Of a DNA stretch of 64,000 nt, positions 7,487-16,233 are shown piece after piece. Positions within the stretch are counted from its first letter, which is position 1. The number at the start of each line of letters is the position of its first letter. The notes beneath the pieces were generated by a model that worked only from the letters and a program-made list of their open reading frames with translations, had not been told where the DNA came from and made no database searches. Position numbers and translations under genes: made by a program. This DNA comes from JANNPJ01 sp965200525 (GTDB taxonomy: Bacteria; Actinomycetota; Actinomycetes; Actinomycetales; Kineosporiaceae), in NCBI GenBank assembly GCA_965200525.1, contig OZ241368.1:5146001-5210000 (forward strand), in the 5' to 3' direction.

Positions 7487-8889
7487 GCGGCCCCGCGCTC
7501 GTCGCCGCGCCGGCCGGTCGAACCGACCCGGGCGCCCTGCAGCCGGTACATGCCTACGCGATGGTCGCCAACATGTCGATCGTGGCCCTGAGCTACGCGA
7601 CCGGAGGGCTGAGCGCCGACCTGGTGCAGATCTTCGCCGTCCAGGTCCTGTTGCTGAGCCCGCGAAGCGTCGGCCTGGCCCTCGGCGCGCTGATTCTGAG
7701 CCTGCCGTTCCAGTTGCTCGCCCCGAACCTGGCCCGGCGCTTCGGGCATCGCACGCTGATGCGCGCCGGCTACGGCACGGTGCTCGTGCTGCTGGTCGCT
7801 CTGGGTCTGCTGCCCGCCCTGAAGCCCCACGGCACGGCCGTCGTCCTGATCGCCTTCACCCTCGTGATCGTGCTGATCGAGATCGCGATCAGTGCCAGCT
7901 GGGGGGTGGCCTGGCACCCGTGGATGCGCACGATCACGACCGCGGCCCAGCGGCCCCGGTTCATCGCCCGGATGCAGCTGACCGCCCAGCTGCTCAACCT
8001 GATCATGCTGACCGGCTTCGGGCTCCTGGCCGGAGCGGTCGTCAGTGCCGGCGACTACCGGGTGTTGCTCGCGGCCCTGGGGGGCTGCCTGGTCATCTCG
8101 ATCGTGCTGATGGGCCGGATCCCGGACGTCGCCGGGCCCCGGTCGCCGTCCTCGCCGCCCTCATCGCCCGACCCGGCCAACCCCTCGGGCCCGGATTCCG
8201 CGGATCGGGGTCGGCTTTCGGCCCTGGCCCCGCTGCGGGCCGCGTTCACCGAGATCCGCGGCGACCGCCGGCTGCGCGCGCTGCACCTGATGGCCCTGCT
8301 CGACACGCTGGTGATGATCCCGCTGCTGCCGGCCTACGCCATTCTCTATCTCGGCATCCCGGCCGGCTTCGTGGCGGTCGTGGTCGCCGTCCGGAGCCTG
8401 GCCGGGGCCCTGTCCGGAATCCTGTGGGCGCGGGTGGTCCGCCGGTACGGCCAGCCGGCGGTGATCGCCGCGGCGATGGCAGCGGCCGCCGTCCTGAGGC
8501 TGGGCTGGCTGGCGATCCCTCAGGCCCCGATCGGGCGGGCCGGCCTGTCGGCGCAGGCCGTGCTGTTGACCCTGGTGGTGGCCGGGGGCGTGATCGGCAC
8601 CGGCTACGGCAACGCGACCCTCTCCAGTTGGTACGACGCCGCGTCGGACGATCGCTCCACGGGGATCTTCACCATTCGCGACATCCTGCTCTCGACCAAG
8701 GGCCAGCTGGCCATGGCCGGGTGCGGGCTGCTGCTGGCCGGGCTGGCCGGCTCGCGACCGATCGCTGGTACCGGCAGCTACGCCGACGGGTTCAAGCTGC
8801 TCATCCTCCTGGGCGGTGTCGCGGCGCTGGCGATCGTCGGGCTGGCCCGGCGGCTCGAGCGCCGGGAGGCGAGCGATGCCAGCTCCTGA
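7483..8889 (+). CDS. MFS-type transporter, putative exporter of the operon product
   Basis: About twelve hydrophobic helices, for example 'VQVLLLSPRSVGLALGALILSL', 'GTVLVLLVALGLLPAL' and 'IAFTLVIVLIEIAISASWG'; a charged loop at about residue 220-250 separates the two halves. The TTG at 7483 overlapping the sulfotransferase stop (TTGA) is taken as the start. Upstream in-frame codons lie within the preceding gene. Position within an otherwise biosynthetic operon suggests export of the mature peptide. The 3' end overlaps the metallopeptidase by 14 bp. Confidence 0.82.
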   Translation: MSGPALVAAPAGRTDPGALQPVHAYAMVANMSIVALSYATGGLSADLVQIFAVQVLLLSPRSVGLALGALILSLPFQLLAPNLARRFGHRTLMRAGYGTVLVLLVALGLLPALKPHGTAVVLIAFTLVIVLIEIAISASWGVAWHPWMRTITTAAQRPRFIARMQLTAQLLNLIMLTGFGLLAGAVVSAGDYRVLLAALGGCLVISIVLMGRIPDVAGPRSPSSPPSSPDPANPSGPDSADRGRLSALAPLRAAFTEIRGDRRLRALHLMALLDTLVMIPLLPAYAILYLGIPAGFVAVVVAVRSLAGALSGILWARVVRRYGQPAVIAAAMAAAAVLRLGWLAIPQAPIGRAGLSAQAVLLTLVVAGGVIGTGYGNATLSSWYDAASDDRSTGIFTIRDILLSTKGQLAMAGCGLLLAGLAGSRPIAGTGSYADGFKLLILLGGVAALAIVGLARRLERREASDASS

Positions 8890-10354
8890 GCGCGATCCGG
8901 CCACGTCCTGGCCGGCCCGGCACCGGGCCGAGGTCGAGTCCCTCCTGAGCGCGCTGACCCGGGCCGAGTCGGACTACTGCCGCGCCGTCACCGAGGACTT
9001 CGATCCGGAGTCGTTCTACGAACGCCATCCCGAGCCGCTGAGCGCGCGGCGCCTGGGCGAGCTCAGGGCCGCGCTCGCGGCTGGAGCGGGCGAGCTGCTG
9101 CCGCTCGTGCGTTACACGGCCGAGGTGATCATCGCCCGCCGGACCCGAGCGGTCCGGGACGAGATCGCCGCCGCCGAGTGGGAGACCCTGACCAGCGAGG
9201 GCTTGGCCCTGGCCCAGTTGCGCCGGCTGATCGTCACCGACCCGGATCCGGAGTTGAACCCGGCCCGGGAAGGCGAACTGGGCGCGCTCTACGCAGCCCA
9301 CGTCTCGCCGGTCTGGACCCGGTGCCGGGCCGAGACGGACGTCGTGGTGCGCGAACTCGGATACCCCGACCGCGCCGGCTATCTGCGGGCCACCACCGGC
9401 GTCGACCCCGAGGCGCTGGCCGTCGACGCCCAGCTGTTTCTTGAGCGAACCCGCACCGCCTACCAGGCGGCCGTCGCGCCGTTACGGGCGGGCCGGGCGA
9501 CCCTGACGGTCTCCGAGATCCTCGGCTCGATCCGCCGGTCCGGTGTCTCGCCCGGGGTCGGACCGACCCTGCGGGCCCTGACCGCGACCGTCGAGGCACT
9601 CGGACTGGAGCGGTTCGCGCAGATCGAGCTCGACCTGGAGGATCGCGAGGGCAAGGCCGGGGGAGCGTTCTGCTCACCGATCCGGTTGCCGGGCGAGATC
9701 GTGGTGTCGATCCAGCCGCACGGCGGGATCGAGGACTGCCGCGCCGTCCTGCACGAGATCGGCCACGCCCTGCACTTCTCGTACACCGATCCGACGCTGC
9801 CGGTCGAGCGGCGACGGCTCGGGGACACCGGCCTGGTCGAGGCCTGGGGGATGCTGTTCGAGCATCTCTTCCTGAGCGAGACCTGGCTCGCCGAGCACTT
9901 TCCCGACCAGGTCGCGGCCATCGGCCAGGACAGCGCCCGGCGCCTGCTGCTGGTGGCCCGGTTGCAGAGCGTCCGGCACCTGTACGAGTGGCAGGTGAGC
10001 ACCGGCACGATCGGAGCCGACCAGCACGCGCGCCACTATCGCGACCTGATGCTCGAGCACCTGGACGCCGTCCCCGGGGTCACCGAGTTCGAGCGTGACC
10101 GCTCGACCGGATTCGCGGCCGCCGTCCGGTTGCGGTCCTGGTCGCTCGAACTGGCGATCCGCCGGCACCTGGAGGACTCGTTCGGGGCCGGCTGGATGAA
10201 CGATCCGGCCGCCGGCGCCTGGCTGCGGGCCCAGTGGTGGCGGGGCCAGCCGGCCCGGGCCGACGACGGCCTGGTCGAGATGGACGTGGCCGCGGGCAGC
10301 CTCGCCCTGCTGGGAGACTGGCTCGGCGACAAGTGGCAGGACCCGCTGTCATGA
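8876..10354 (+). CDS. M3-like zinc metallopeptidase (oligoendopeptidase type)
   Basis: 492 residues starting at ATG 8876 behind GGGAGG. The gluzincin motif HEIGHALHFSY lies near residue 295 and a downstream Glu in 'LVEAWGMLFEHLF' fits the third zinc ligand. The helical N-terminal half and overall length fit M3/PepF-type oligopeptidases, which cleave short peptides inside a closed channel. In this context it is the obvious candidate for removing a leader from the 41-residue peptide at 13253. It overlaps the next gene by ATGA. Confidence 0.82.
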   Translation: MPAPERDPATSWPARHRAEVESLLSALTRAESDYCRAVTEDFDPESFYERHPEPLSARRLGELRAALAAGAGELLPLVRYTAEVIIARRTRAVRDEIAAAEWETLTSEGLALAQLRRLIVTDPDPELNPAREGELGALYAAHVSPVWTRCRAETDVVVRELGYPDRAGYLRATTGVDPEALAVDAQLFLERTRTAYQAAVAPLRAGRATLTVSEILGSIRRSGVSPGVGPTLRALTATVEALGLERFAQIELDLEDREGKAGGAFCSPIRLPGEIVVSIQPHGGIEDCRAVLHEIGHALHFSYTDPTLPVERRRLGDTGLVEAWGMLFEHLFLSETWLAEHFPDQVAAIGQDSARRLLLVARLQSVRHLYEWQVSTGTIGADQHARHYRDLMLEHLDAVPGVTEFERDRSTGFAAAVRLRSWSLELAIRRHLEDSFGAGWMNDPAAGAWLRAQWWRGQPARADDGLVEMDVAAGSLALLGDWLGDKWQDPLS

Positions 10355-11778
10355 TCCGGGTGCTGCTGATCGGCTGCGGTGAGCACGCCCGCCACTCTCA
10401 CGTACCGGCTCTGGCCCGGCTGCGCGACGAGCTCGACGTCCAGCTCGTCGCGGTGGTCGACCTGCCGTCGCGGCACCAGGAGATCAGGGCCTACCTCGGC
10501 GGTCTGGGGATGGACGACGTCGAGCTCCTGGCGGCCGACCCGGCCGCCGGCGGCGGCGCGCTGACGCCGGCCACCGAGGGACGCCTCACCGAGGCCCGGG
10601 CCCGGCTCGACGTCCAGGCGGTGATCATCTCCACCGAACCGCTGGCACACCGCGGGTACCTCACCTGGGCGCTGCGCCACGACCTGGCCGTCCTGACCGA
10701 CAAGCCGGTGGTGCTGCGCGAGGGGCTGGCCACCGATCCGGCGGTCGCGCTCGCCCTGCGGGCCGACATGGACGAGATCGCCGGGCTGTACGAGGCCGCC
10801 GTCCGGCGCTCCCCGCGCTGCGTGGTCAGCGTCCTCACCCATCGCCGGGCCAATCCGGTGTTCCAGCGGGTCCGGGCCTCGATCGAGGAGGTCTACCGGC
10901 TGACCGGATGCCCGGTCACCTCGGTGGTGGCCGAGCACTCCGACGGCGAGTGGCGGATGCCCTGGGAGCTGCGCGATCAGACCTACCACCCGCTGAACAC
11001 CGGCTACGGTGCGCTGAGCCACTCGGGATACCACGTGCTGGACGTCGCCACCTGGCTGACGACGCCGACCCTCGGCGGCCTCGCCCTCGACGAGAACAGC
11101 CTGGCCGTCGGCTCGTGGTTCAGCATGCCCGAGGACTTCGTCACCCAGCTCACCCCGGAGATCCTGACCCGGGTGTTCGGTCCCCTGCCGGCCGACACCC
11201 CCTCGGCGTCGTACTTCGCCGAGGCCGGCCACTTCGGTGAGGTCGATCTGCACGCCCTGGCCCGGGTCCGGCGCGGCGAGCGAGTGGTCAGCACGATGGC
11301 CCTGCACATCCTGCACAGCAGTTACTCCAACCGAGGATGGCTCTCCAACCAGGACCGCAACCTCTACTGGGGCAACGGGCGGGCCAGCCAGGAGATCTAC
11401 TCGATCCAGCAGGGCCCGTTCCAGACCATCAAGATCGTCTGCCTGCAGGGCGGTGAGCAGTTCGACGACGTCTCGCTCTACGAGCCCGGCGGGCCCCGCA
11501 ACTGCGAGGCGCACGTGTTCCGGAACACCTACGTGCTGCCCGACGTCGAACGGCACGAGCACATCCGCCTGGAGGACCACGAAAAGGTCGGTTCCGAAGC
11601 GGGATTCGTCGGTCCGGGCAAGGAAGCGATGATCCGGGAGTTCCTCGGCGCCGTCGAGGGCACCGTGCACCGCACGGCCCTGGTCTCCGACCTGGACAGT
11701 CATCTGGCCCCGATGTACCTGCTGAGCCGGATCTACGAGAGCTGGGCCTCCGGACGCGCGTCGGCGGGGCCGTCATGA
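10351..11778 (+). CDS. Gfo/Idh/MocA-family oxidoreductase
   Basis: 475 residues. The N-terminal Rossmann element is IRVLLIGCGEHARHSHVPAL. The family's second signature reads 'VIISTEPLAHRGYLTWAL' followed by 'AVLTDKPVV', where DKP replaces the usual EKP. The C-terminal half is unusually long. The class uses NAD(P) to oxidise or reduce sugars and other small molecules; some members act on amine or peptide substrates. Here it is coupled by ATGA overlaps to the peptidase upstream and the TM protein downstream. Confidence 0.85.
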   Translation: MIRVLLIGCGEHARHSHVPALARLRDELDVQLVAVVDLPSRHQEIRAYLGGLGMDDVELLAADPAAGGGALTPATEGRLTEARARLDVQAVIISTEPLAHRGYLTWALRHDLAVLTDKPVVLREGLATDPAVALALRADMDEIAGLYEAAVRRSPRCVVSVLTHRRANPVFQRVRASIEEVYRLTGCPVTSVVAEHSDGEWRMPWELRDQTYHPLNTGYGALSHSGYHVLDVATWLTTPTLGGLALDENSLAVGSWFSMPEDFVTQLTPEILTRVFGPLPADTPSASYFAEAGHFGEVDLHALARVRRGERVVSTMALHILHSSYSNRGWLSNQDRNLYWGNGRASQEIYSIQQGPFQTIKIVCLQGGEQFDDVSLYEPGGPRNCEAHVFRNTYVLPDVERHEHIRLEDHEKVGSEAGFVGPGKEAMIREFLGAVEGTVHRTALVSDLDSHLAPMYLLSRIYESWASGRASAGPS

Positions 11779-12305
11779 GGCCCTACTCGTTGCGGCCGGG
11801 CGCGCTGGCCGCCGTCCATGTGGTGGCCGGGATCGCCGTCGTGGCGGTCCAGTTCACGGCCACGATCCGGGACCGCTCGACCTGGCCGTTCTGCAGCTAC
11901 AACATGTTCAACCGGGCCCTGCCGAACCGGATGCCCAATCACCTGCGGATCATCCTGCTCGACGACGCCGGGGGCCGGAGCGCTCCGCTGCGGGTCTGGG
12001 GCCTGCTCCCGCTGGAGCACTTCCGGGTCGCCTCCACGTTCCTGACCGTCTACCTGGCCGGCGACGACGAGCAGGAGCAGCGGGCGCTCGCCGAGCAGGT
12101 GCTGTCGCTGGTCAACGACGCCCCCTGGCGGTCGTTCGACCAGCGCAAGGCGCCGCCGAGACCGCCGGCCGGCCGCCGCTTCGTCGGCTTCGAGCTGTTC
12201 CGGGTGGCCCTTGACCTGACCACTTACGACGGGCGCACCGACTCGCCCTACGCGGACCAGGAACTGCTCTACCGCTACCAGGTGCCGGTGGTGAGCCCCC
12301 GATGA
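11775..12305 (+). CDS. Membrane-anchored partner of the HTTM protein
   Basis: 176 residues with one N-terminal hydrophobic helix (ALAAVHVVAGIAVVAVQFTAT) and the motif 'STWPFCSYNMFNRALPNR' right after it. The rest is soluble. Similar 'WPF-x-x-Y-x-M(F/Y)' proteins are commonly encoded beside HTTM-domain proteins, as here. The biochemical role is unknown; I infer a complex with the product of the next gene, which it overlaps by four bases. Confidence 0.6.
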   Translation: MRPYSLRPGALAAVHVVAGIAVVAVQFTATIRDRSTWPFCSYNMFNRALPNRMPNHLRIILLDDAGGRSAPLRVWGLLPLEHFRVASTFLTVYLAGDDEQEQRALAEQVLSLVNDAPWRSFDQRKAPPRPPAGRRFVGFELFRVALDLTTYDGRTDSPYADQELLYRYQVPVVSPR

Positions 12306-13189
12306 GCCTGCTGAGCCAGCCCGACGCCGGCCTGCGCCTGGCGCTGACCCGGATCACCGCCGCCGTTGCCGTGATCCGGTACACCGCCCACCTGCCCGGC
12401 GGTGAGACCTTCGCGGCCCTGAACCGCTTCGCCGCCGATGCCGGTGACCGCGGCGGTGGGCCCGGTCGGTACGCCCGGCGGATCGCCGTCACCAAGGCGT
12501 TCACCATCGCAAGTGTGGCCGCCTGGGGCGCGGGCCTCGCTCCCCAGCTCAGCGGGCCGGCCGCCGTGGCCGGATTTACCCTGCTCAATCGCGAGGTCGC
12601 ACTCGGACTGCCCGGATTCGCCAGCTACACCACGCATCTGAACTTCCTGCTCGCCGCCTCGGCCGCCAGCGACAGCCATCAGTACCTCTCCCTGGCGGCG
12701 CCCTCGTGGCGGGACCGGCCCGCGCCCGAGGATCCGGCTGCCGCCGGGCGGGCCCGGCTGCAGACCACCCAGCTGGCCGTCATGCAGGTCTTTGTCGGGT
12801 CCACCTACACGCAGGCCGGCCTGTCCAAGGTCCTGCACGGTGGGCACCGCTGGGTGAGCGAGACCAACACGCTCGGGCACGCGCTGAGCGTCTACGGCAC
12901 CCCGGCCGGCCGGCGGCTGGCCCGGCGGCTCTGGCTGATGCGGCCCATGGCCGCGGCCACGGTCGGCTTCGAGACCGGCTTCCTGCCGGCCCTGGTGGCG
13001 GGATCGCGCCACAAGCGCTGGCTCGGACTGGCCGCGCTCGGGTTCCACGCGTCCACGAAGAGGTACATGGACATCTCGTTCTGGCACCTGGCCTGGTTCC
13101 ACCTGCCTCTCTTCGTCCTGCCCACCTCGATCTCCCGGCACCGCCGTCGTCGCGGGTCGGCTCAAGGTTCCCTCGACGCCCACCCCTGA
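12302..13189 (+). CDS. HTTM-domain membrane protein (vitamin-K-dependent carboxylase-like)
   Basis: 295-residue multi-helix protein. The HTTM (PF05090-type) core is visible as 'VMQVFVGSTYTQAGLSKVLHGGHRW' near residue 160-185, then 'GFETGFLPALVAGS' and 'HASTKRYMDISFWHLAWFHLPLFVL'. The AG-x-x-K of this core aligns by eye with the AGVKK of animal gamma-glutamyl carboxylase, whose second Lys is the catalytic base. Gamma-carboxylation of Glu is therefore a possible activity; lipid or quinone binding alone is the other possibility. It is the last enzyme gene before the 41-residue peptide. Confidence 0.75.
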   Translation: MSLLSQPDAGLRLALTRITAAVAVIRYTAHLPGGETFAALNRFAADAGDRGGGPGRYARRIAVTKAFTIASVAAWGAGLAPQLSGPAAVAGFTLLNREVALGLPGFASYTTHLNFLLAASAASDSHQYLSLAAPSWRDRPAPEDPAAAGRARLQTTQLAVMQVFVGSTYTQAGLSKVLHGGHRWVSETNTLGHALSVYGTPAGRRLARRLWLMRPMAAATVGFETGFLPALVAGSRHKRWLGLAALGFHASTKRYMDISFWHLAWFHLPLFVLPTSISRHRRRRGSAQGSLDAHP

Positions 13190-13252
13190 GGGGACGACGA
13201 GGGCAAGTGTCCGGCGACCGCCGGACGGTTCACATCTCAACTGGAGGTACGT

Positions 13253-13378
13253 ATGCCGGAGATCACGAACACGACCGAAGCGACCGAGTCCACGTCGGAC
13301 ACCCCGCTGGTGAAGACGGCGGCCAAGCCCGTCCGCGAGCCGTCGACGCGAGTGATGCGCTGCGAGTGTGCGCTGTAG
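13253..13378 (+). CDS. Putative RiPP precursor peptide, 41 aa, C-terminal Cys-Glu-Cys
   Basis: ATG 13253 follows an excellent Shine-Dalgarno (CTGGAGGTACGT). The peptide begins MPEITNTTEATESTSDT, an acidic Thr-rich leader, then has a basic segment (KTAAKPVREPSTR) and ends RVMRCECAL before TAG. The two Cys separated by one Glu are its only Cys residues. It is 63 bp downstream of the HTTM gene, in the same direction, and is followed 24 bp later by a perfect 14-bp terminator hairpin, so it is the last gene of the operon. Size, charge distribution, C-terminal core and tailoring-enzyme context fit a ribosomally made, modified peptide. No known precursor family is recognised. Confidence 0.72.
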   Translation: MPEITNTTEATESTSDTPLVKTAAKPVREPSTRVMRCECAL

Positions 13379-13402
13379 GTAGTCCGTCCAGATGATCCAG
13401 GA

Positions 13403-13436
13403 CGCCGGACCGGGCCGTACCAGGCCCGGTCCGGCG
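13403..13436 (+). terminator. Strong hairpin terminator after the peptide gene
   Basis: Perfect 14-bp stem (CGCCGGACCGGGCC with its complement) around a GTACCA loop. No T-tract follows, as is common in high-GC actinobacteria. Confidence 0.75.
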
Positions 13437-13537
13437 CTCTGCCAGCCTCGGCGGGCGCATTCGCGCTCCCACCCCCACAATGTCGTCGTGTCTGTGAGTA
13501 GTCATGGGTGACGAAGGGTCATGGGAGGAGGGGTGTC

Positions 13538-14551
13538 GTGGTGCGCTTGCGCCGCAGTTCGCCCAGCTCGGCGGGGTGGACGCGCCGCCGGTCGGGGACC
13601 GGGTTCGTCTACCTCGACCAGCACGGCGACCGGATCACCGACCCGGACCAGGTTCAGCGGCTGCGTGACCTGGTCGTGCCGCCGGCCTGGCGTGACGTCT
13701 GGCTCTGCCCCTACCCGAACGGGCACCTGCAGGCGGTCGGCACAGACGACGCCGGGCGGCGTCAGTACCTCTACCACCAGCAGTGGCAGGCCGAGCGCAG
13801 CCATCAGAAGCACGACCACGTGGTCGAGTTCGCCCGCAAGCTGCCGGCCGCCCGGGAGCGGGTGAACGCCGACCTGACCCGCTCCGGGATGCCCCGCGAG
13901 CGGGCCCTGGCCGCCGCCTTCCGGATGCTCGACCTCGGCCTGTTCCGGATCGGCGGCGAGACCTACGCCGAGGAGCACGGCAGCTACGGGCTGGCCACCC
14001 TGCGCAAGGAGCACGTCCGGATCCACCATGGGTCGGCCTCGTTCGAGTACACGGCCAAGTCGGGGATCCGGCGGACGCTGGCGATCGCCGACGACGGCGT
14101 GGTCGCCGTCATCCAGGAGCTCAAGCGCCGCCGCGGAGGCGGGGAGGAACTGCTGGCCTGGCGTGAGGGGCGCAGCTGGAACGACGTGGCCGGGGCCGAC
14201 GTCAACGCCTACGTCAAGGACATGATCGGACCGCAGGCCTCGGCCAAGGACTTTCGCACCTGGCACGCCACCGTGCTGGCGGCGGTGGCGCTGTCCGGCG
14301 TCCCCGAGCCGGCGTCGCCGACCGCGGCCCGCCGATCGGTGGCCCGGGCCATGCGCGACGTGGCCGACCAGCTCGGCAACACCCCGACGGTCTGCCGGAC
14401 GTCGTACGTGGACCCCCGGGTGATCGACCTCTTCCAGGACGGGACGACGATCCGCCCGGGCCGGCGAGCTCCTGTGTCGATCGCCGACCTGGACTCGCCG
14501 GCCACCAGTGCCGCGGTCGAGCGCGCCGTCCTGCGCCTGCTCAGGTCCTGA
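13538..14551 (+). CDS. DNA topoisomerase IB
   Basis: Poxvirus/bacterial type IB enzyme: 'GFVYLDQHGDRITDPDQVQRL' and 'VVPPAWRDVWLCPYPNGHLQAVGTD' at the N-terminus; 'FRIGGETYAEEHGSYGLATLRKEHV' with its catalytic-core Arg/Lys; then 'KDFRTWHATVLAAV' and 'CRTSYVDPRVIDLF', where the Tyr of RTSYVDP is the nicking residue. It relaxes supercoils through a 3'-phosphotyrosine. GTG 13538 or 13541 is the start, given GGGAGGAG at 13523-13530. The 3' end overlaps the convergent DUF1992 gene by 11 bp. Confidence 0.93.
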   Translation: MVRLRRSSPSSAGWTRRRSGTGFVYLDQHGDRITDPDQVQRLRDLVVPPAWRDVWLCPYPNGHLQAVGTDDAGRRQYLYHQQWQAERSHQKHDHVVEFARKLPAARERVNADLTRSGMPRERALAAAFRMLDLGLFRIGGETYAEEHGSYGLATLRKEHVRIHHGSASFEYTAKSGIRRTLAIADDGVVAVIQELKRRRGGGEELLAWREGRSWNDVAGADVNAYVKDMIGPQASAKDFRTWHATVLAAVALSGVPEPASPTAARRSVARAMRDVADQLGNTPTVCRTSYVDPRVIDLFQDGTTIRPGRRAPVSIADLDSPATSAAVERAVLRLLRS

Positions 14552-15068
14552 ATCGCGACCGGAGCCGGAACCGGCGCCGGCGCGTCGGGGGCGGCAGGGG
14601 CGGAGGCTCGGGCGGCGGCGGCCGTTGCTCGCGCCAAGCGGCGAGCACCTCGTCCGGCTCCAGGACGCCGACGGCGATCAGCGGCCCGTCCATCGGCCGG
14701 CGGTACTGATCGAGCAGCCGGTGGTTGAAGTCGGCGACCAGTTCGCGCAAGACGGCCTCGGACGGCACCTGAGCCAGATCGGCCAGCAGCGCGGCCCGCT
14801 CCTTGCGCAGCGCCAGCATCGGCGGCAGCAGCGCGGTCAGGTCACCGCCCTGGCGCCGGGCCCAGTCGGCGGCCCACCGGGTCGCGGTGAACGGCCGGTC
14901 CAGGTTCGGGATCGGCTTGCCCGCACCGGGCAGGTCGTCGAACGCGCCGCGCTCCTGGGCCTCCCGGATCTGCCGGTCGACCCAGTCGGCCGGCCGCATC
15001 CCCGGTGGCTTGCGCGCGGCGCCACCCGCCGTCCGGTCGGCGTCCGGTCGCCTCTCGCCCTCGCTCAC
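14541..15068 (-). CDS. DUF1992-domain protein (DnaJC28-like)
   Basis: 175 residues. 'WVDRQIREAQERGAFDDLPGAGKPIP' is the diagnostic DUF1992 motif, followed by 'DRPFTATRWAADWARRQGGD' and 'LRKERAALLADL'. The C-terminus is a Pro/Arg tail. GTG 15068 is chosen because AGGAGGG precedes it at the right distance. The domain is related to a J-domain-associated conserved region; the molecular function is unsettled. Confidence 0.9.
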   Translation of the reverse strand: MSEGERRPDADRTAGGAARKPPGMRPADWVDRQIREAQERGAFDDLPGAGKPIPNLDRPFTATRWAADWARRQGGDLTALLPPMLALRKERAALLADLAQVPSEAVLRELVADFNHRLLDQYRRPMDGPLIAVGVLEPDEVLAAWREQRPPPPEPPPLPPPTRRRRFRLRSRFRT

Positions 15069-15138
15069 AACCACCCTCCTTCGATCTTCGGCCTGGTTCA
15101 AGTATCCGACGGGCGATCGTTGGGTGTAGACCCGAGGT

Positions 15139-16170
15139 ATGGAATATCGCACCCTCGGCCACAGCGGCTGTGCCGTCTCCCACCTCTGCCTGGGCACCAT
15201 GACCTTCGGCGCCGAGACCGACGAGAAGGGCTCCCACGCCCAGCTCGACCGGTTCGTCGAGGCCGGCGGCACCCTCGTCGACACCGCCGACGTCTACTCG
15301 GCCGGCGTGTCGGAGGAGATCGTCGGCGCCTGGTTCGCCGACCGGCCGGCCGACGTCACCGACCGGGTGGTGCTGGCCACCAAGGGCCGCTTCCCGATGG
15401 CCGACGAGCCCAACGGGGCCGGGTTGTCGGCGCGGCACCTGACCCGGGCCGTCGATGCCTCGCTGCGCCGGCTCGGGCTGGACGCCGTCGACCTCTACCA
15501 GGTGCACGCCTTCGACCCGTGGACGCCGCTGGAGGAGACCCTGCGCACCCTGGACGGCTTCGTCCGGGCCGGCAAGATCCGCTACTACGGCCTGTCCAAC
15601 TTCACCGGCTGGCAGCTGACCAAGGCCGTGCACCTGGCCAAGGCCCTGAACCTGGCCGCGCCGGTGACGCTGCAGCCGCAGTACAGCCTGCTGGTCCGCG
15701 AGATCGAGTGGGAGATCGTGCCCGCCGCCGTGGACGCCGGTCTGGGCCTGCTGCCCTGGAGCCCGCTCGGCGGCGGCTGGTTGTCGGGCAAGTACCGGCG
15801 CGACGAGCGGCCGACCGGAGCCACCCGGCTCGGCGACAACCCGAGCCGCGGCATGGAGGCCTACGACCGCCGTAGCAGCGACCGGACCTGGGACGTGATC
15901 GACGCCGTCCAGCAGGTGGCCGAAGCCCGGGGGGTGTCGATGGCCGAGGTGGCGCTGGCCTGGCTGGCGGCCCGGCCCGCGGTGACGTCCGTCATTCTTG
16001 GCGCCCGCACCCTGGAGCAGCTCGAAACCAACCTGGCCTCGGCCGATCTCGTGCTGAGCTCGGAGGAGAGCGCCGCCCTGGACGCGGCCAGCGACCTGCA
16101 CGCCACCGACTACCCGTACGGCGAGATGGGCATCGAGCAGCGCGGTCGCAAACTGGCCGGAGGCCGCTAG
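15139..16170 (+). CDS. Aldo/keto reductase
   Basis: 343 residues, TIM-barrel AKR. The N-terminal MEYRTLGHSGCAVSHLCLG is typical of AKR groups such as YhdN/YdhF. The Asp-Tyr of 'LVDTADVYSAGVSEEIVG' and the Lys of 'VLATKGRFP' form the catalytic set with His of 'VDLYQVHAFDPW'. The C-terminal NADPH-binding part reads 'VILGARTLEQLETNLAS'. It reduces carbonyls with NADPH; substrate unknown. Divergent from the DUF1992 gene, with only about 70 bp between them. Confidence 0.92.
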   Translation: MEYRTLGHSGCAVSHLCLGTMTFGAETDEKGSHAQLDRFVEAGGTLVDTADVYSAGVSEEIVGAWFADRPADVTDRVVLATKGRFPMADEPNGAGLSARHLTRAVDASLRRLGLDAVDLYQVHAFDPWTPLEETLRTLDGFVRAGKIRYYGLSNFTGWQLTKAVHLAKALNLAAPVTLQPQYSLLVREIEWEIVPAAVDAGLGLLPWSPLGGGWLSGKYRRDERPTGATRLGDNPSRGMEAYDRRSSDRTWDVIDAVQQVAEARGVSMAEVALAWLAARPAVTSVILGARTLEQLETNLASADLVLSSEESAALDAASDLHATDYPYGEMGIEQRGRKLAGGR

Positions 16171-16233
16171 AGCTGCCGGCCCGGATGACGCAGGACGATC
16201 ACCCGGGCTACTGCAGGAGGAGAGGACGCGGCC

